Shown here: positions 62,529-64,000 of the stretch, piece by piece | Layout: each line of letters opens with the position of its first letter | How positions within the stretch are numbered: the first letter of the stretch is position 1 | From: CAIVAT01 sp037133475 | GTDB lineage: Bacteria; Bacteroidota; Bacteroidia; Bacteroidales; FEN-979 | Assembly (NCBI GenBank): GCA_037133475.1 | Contig: JBAXOB010000015.1 | Location: 25,280-89,279 of the forward strand | Length of the DNA: 64,000 nt | Direction: 5' to 3' | The notes under the pieces: model-generated | Seen by the model: the letters and a program-made list of their open reading frames with translations, nothing else | Told to the model about the DNA's origin: nothing | The model's database searches: none | Made by a program: the position numbers and the translations under genes

Positions 62529-63668
62529 ATGGTTTTGAAACGGTTCCTGTCATTTCTGATGGTTTTTCTTTTCCTGGGTATTACCGGTTCATTTGCCCAA
62601 AAAACAGGTGAACCGGTTTCAGATTCTCTTAAGAACCAGATATTCGGGAGACTAAAAAACTTTTCCTTCAGTTTCTATGTGGATGCTTATGTCCACAAGA
62701 CCCTCGATAAGGCATCAGACACCTCCAACATCGTGCCTTTTTCGAGCAACTGCCCGGTGCGCAACCAGATCCGGATGAATGTTGCTGCCTTTGAACTTTA
62801 TTACAGTTCAGAATCTGTGCGTGGCAAGTTTGCCATTCAGTACGGTGACGCCCCAAACCTGCTGGCCTCCCCCAACGCGCAGTGGATCAAGACCATCAGG
62901 CAGGCCAATTTCGGGTTCAATATCGTTAAGGATCTATGGGTTGATTTTGGGTATTTGTTCAATCCGGTGGGATACGAATCATCGTGGGCGGTACTGAACC
63001 AGATCAGTTTTGTTACCGTGGGCGGATACTTTGGCCCTGGCAGCGTGCTGGGGGTTAAGTTATCCTACAAGTTCTCAGAAAAATTCAGGGGCGGCCTGAT
63101 GATGGGGAACCCCTTTTCAATCGCCTATTCTCAGAAATCCCACATGGCAGGTATTATATTCTTGACCTACCAGCCCATGCCCAATTTCTCTGTAACCTAT
63201 AACAATTTCTTCGGCAACCAGGCTTTGCGGGATGCAGAGATAAAAAACAACATCCTTTATAATGAGCTTATCGTCACCTATGATCCGGGAAAGCATGTCG
63301 GATTGGTGGGCCAACTCGACTATGCCGCCCAGACCAATTCGGGTATGGCTCCGGATACGAACAGAACGGCATCCATGCTTTCCGGGTTCTTCCAGGCCTG
63401 TTACAGGATAAATGACCATTTTGCCCTTACCGGCCGGTATGAGTTCTTCAATGACCCCGATGGTTTTCTTTCAGGAGTAAATAAGAACACAAACCGGGGA
63501 ATCCGGACGGACGGTTTTGCCTTCAGCTTTGAATACAAGCCGGTTAAGTCAGGGTACCTGCGGCTTGCTTACAGGTTCCTCGATTCTTACCCGGGCAGCA
63601 AAGTTTTTTACAGTAATACCAGCGACCAGATACAAAGCATCATCTTTACGACTGGTATGAAATTCTAA
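62529..63668 (+). CDS. OmpL-like beta-barrel porin (porin-2 type)
   Basis: A 379-residue outer-membrane protein. The signal peptide ends G-S-F-A-Q. The mature start S-F-S-F-Y-V-D-A-Y and strands such as F-E-L-Y-Y-S-S-E-S-V-R-G-K-F-A-I-Q-Y-G-D-A-P and N-F-G-F-N-I-V-K-D-L-W-V-D-F-G-Y-L fit the OmpL-like porin-2 family. It ends I-F-T-T-G-M-K-F with a C-terminal aromatic residue. It starts 15 nt after the OMF gene, so it is likely co-transcribed with the efflux system, an unusual partner; its solute is unknown. Confidence 0.8.
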   Translation: MVLKRFLSFLMVFLFLGITGSFAQKTGEPVSDSLKNQIFGRLKNFSFSFYVDAYVHKTLDKASDTSNIVPFSSNCPVRNQIRMNVAAFELYYSSESVRGKFAIQYGDAPNLLASPNAQWIKTIRQANFGFNIVKDLWVDFGYLFNPVGYESSWAVLNQISFVTVGGYFGPGSVLGVKLSYKFSEKFRGGLMMGNPFSIAYSQKSHMAGIIFLTYQPMPNFSVTYNNFFGNQALRDAEIKNNILYNELIVTYDPGKHVGLVGQLDYAAQTNSGMAPDTNRTASMLSGFFQACYRINDHFALTGRYEFFNDPDGFLSGVNKNTNRGIRTDGFAFSFEYKPVKSGYLRLAYRFLDSYPGSKVFYSNTSDQIQSIIFTTGMKF

Positions 63669-63705
63669 GCTTCTCTTTCCACGATTTTCCGTCTCCCATG
63701 TTGTG

Positions 63706-63739
63706 AAAAACACCCGAACAGCGTGAATGGGTTTTTTTT
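63706..63739 (+). terminator. Probable terminator of the efflux-porin operon
   Basis: ACCC (63712-63715) can pair with GGGT (63729-63732) and the flanking A-run with the following T-run (eight T, 63732-63739), with a bulge. The stem is short, but the T-run and its position 38 nt after the porin stop fit an intrinsic terminator. Confidence 0.5.
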
Positions 63740-63865
63740 CGTATTACATCCATATAGTTGTAAGGTTAAACGGTATTTCCACTGACCCTCCTGAAATCTG
63801 ACGGCTGCCTTTCACATCGTATCTGAAGGTGATGTAACCGAACACTCCACCTACGAACAAATATC

Positions 63866-63912
63866 TTTACAATAAGTGTAAATAAATACGATTCTCTTTA
63901 CACTTTTTTACA
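63866..63912. promoter_or_regulatory. Cluster of TTTACA/TGTAAA elements, candidate operator region
   Basis: TTTACA occurs at 63866-63871, its inverse TGTAAA at 63877-63882, and TTTACA again at 63897-63902 and 63907-63912. AAGTGTAAA (63874-63882) and TTTACACTT (63897-63905) form a perfect 9-bp inverted repeat with a 14-nt spacer. It ends 15 nt before a -7 box. Confidence 0.45.
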
Positions 63913-63927
63913 TTACCAAAAACGGTA

Positions 63928-63935
63928 TATATTTG
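63928..63935 (+). promoter_or_regulatory. Candidate -7 box at the right edge
   Basis: TATATTTG matches TAnnTTTG. No -33 TTTG is seen, but the TTTACA cluster occupies that position. It would drive a gene beyond base 64000. Confidence 0.4.
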
Positions 63936-64000
63936 ATTATATGGTCACTAGCGTTGCGTTATAGTTCTATCATTATCAATTGATTAGGATCTTGTTCTTT

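Larger units (their letters stand above)
63669..64000. other. 332-nt region at the right edge
   Basis: It holds a terminator candidate after the porin (63706-63739), a cluster of TTTACA words (63866-63912) and a -7 box (63928-63935), but no gene. The next gene lies outside the window. Confidence 0.5.

Overview
The window comes from a bacterium of the phylum Bacteroidota, most likely an environmental Bacteroidales-type anaerobe. The signs are a SusC/SusD pair, type IX secretion (T9SS) C-terminal tails on two secreted proteins, many lipoproteins and beta-barrel outer-membrane proteins, and the Bacteroidota -7 promoter box TAnnTTTG ahead of many genes. I cannot name a genus. No CRISPR array, phage, intact insertion sequence, rRNA or replication origin is visible.

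Layout. (1) 1-1,025: the tail of an O-methyltransferase and a convergent PepE-type dipeptidase. (2) 1,102-24,086: a starch/maltodextrin utilization locus. On the plus strand lie an MFS sugar transporter, 4-alpha-glucanotransferase (malQ), a periplasmic GH13 enzyme, a second MFS transporter, a T9SS-secreted esterase and two GH13 lipoproteins. On the minus strand is a susC-susD-susE-like operon ended by a strong terminator, then a further SusE-like protein carrying an extra N-terminal T9SS-tail-like domain. A large T9SS-exported alpha-amylase runs divergently from susC. Two full copies of a palindromic dispersed repeat separate the plus-strand blocks. (3) 24,088-26,781: an 897-residue secreted helical-repeat protein of unknown function. 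(4) 26,852-31,175 and 38,049-47,178: a signalling island of four histidine kinases (three with receiver domains) plus a CheB-CheR-PAS fusion, with no DNA-binding output domain. (5) 31,385-37,517: a TPR protein and two polytopic membrane proteins, the second resembling TMTC/GT-C glycosyltransferases with TPRs. (6) 47,310-47,393: tRNA-Leu(CAG). (7) 47,685-56,164: envelope proteins, comprising several beta-barrels including an alginate-export-like porin and an Omp85-type barrel, an AI-2E-family permease, a glycerophosphodiesterase lipoprotein and a small lipoprotein. (8) 56,725-63,668: an RND efflux operon (adaptor, pump, outer-membrane factor) followed by a porin.

How the genes fit together (inference from families and order). 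Surface SusD/SusE-like lipoproteins and the T9SS amylase bind and cut starch. SusC imports oligosaccharides into the periplasm, where the GH13 enzymes shorten them. The MFS permeases carry maltose or maltodextrin across the inner membrane and MalQ rearranges the products. No SusR-, LacI- or AraC-type regulator is encoded in the window, so control must come from elsewhere.
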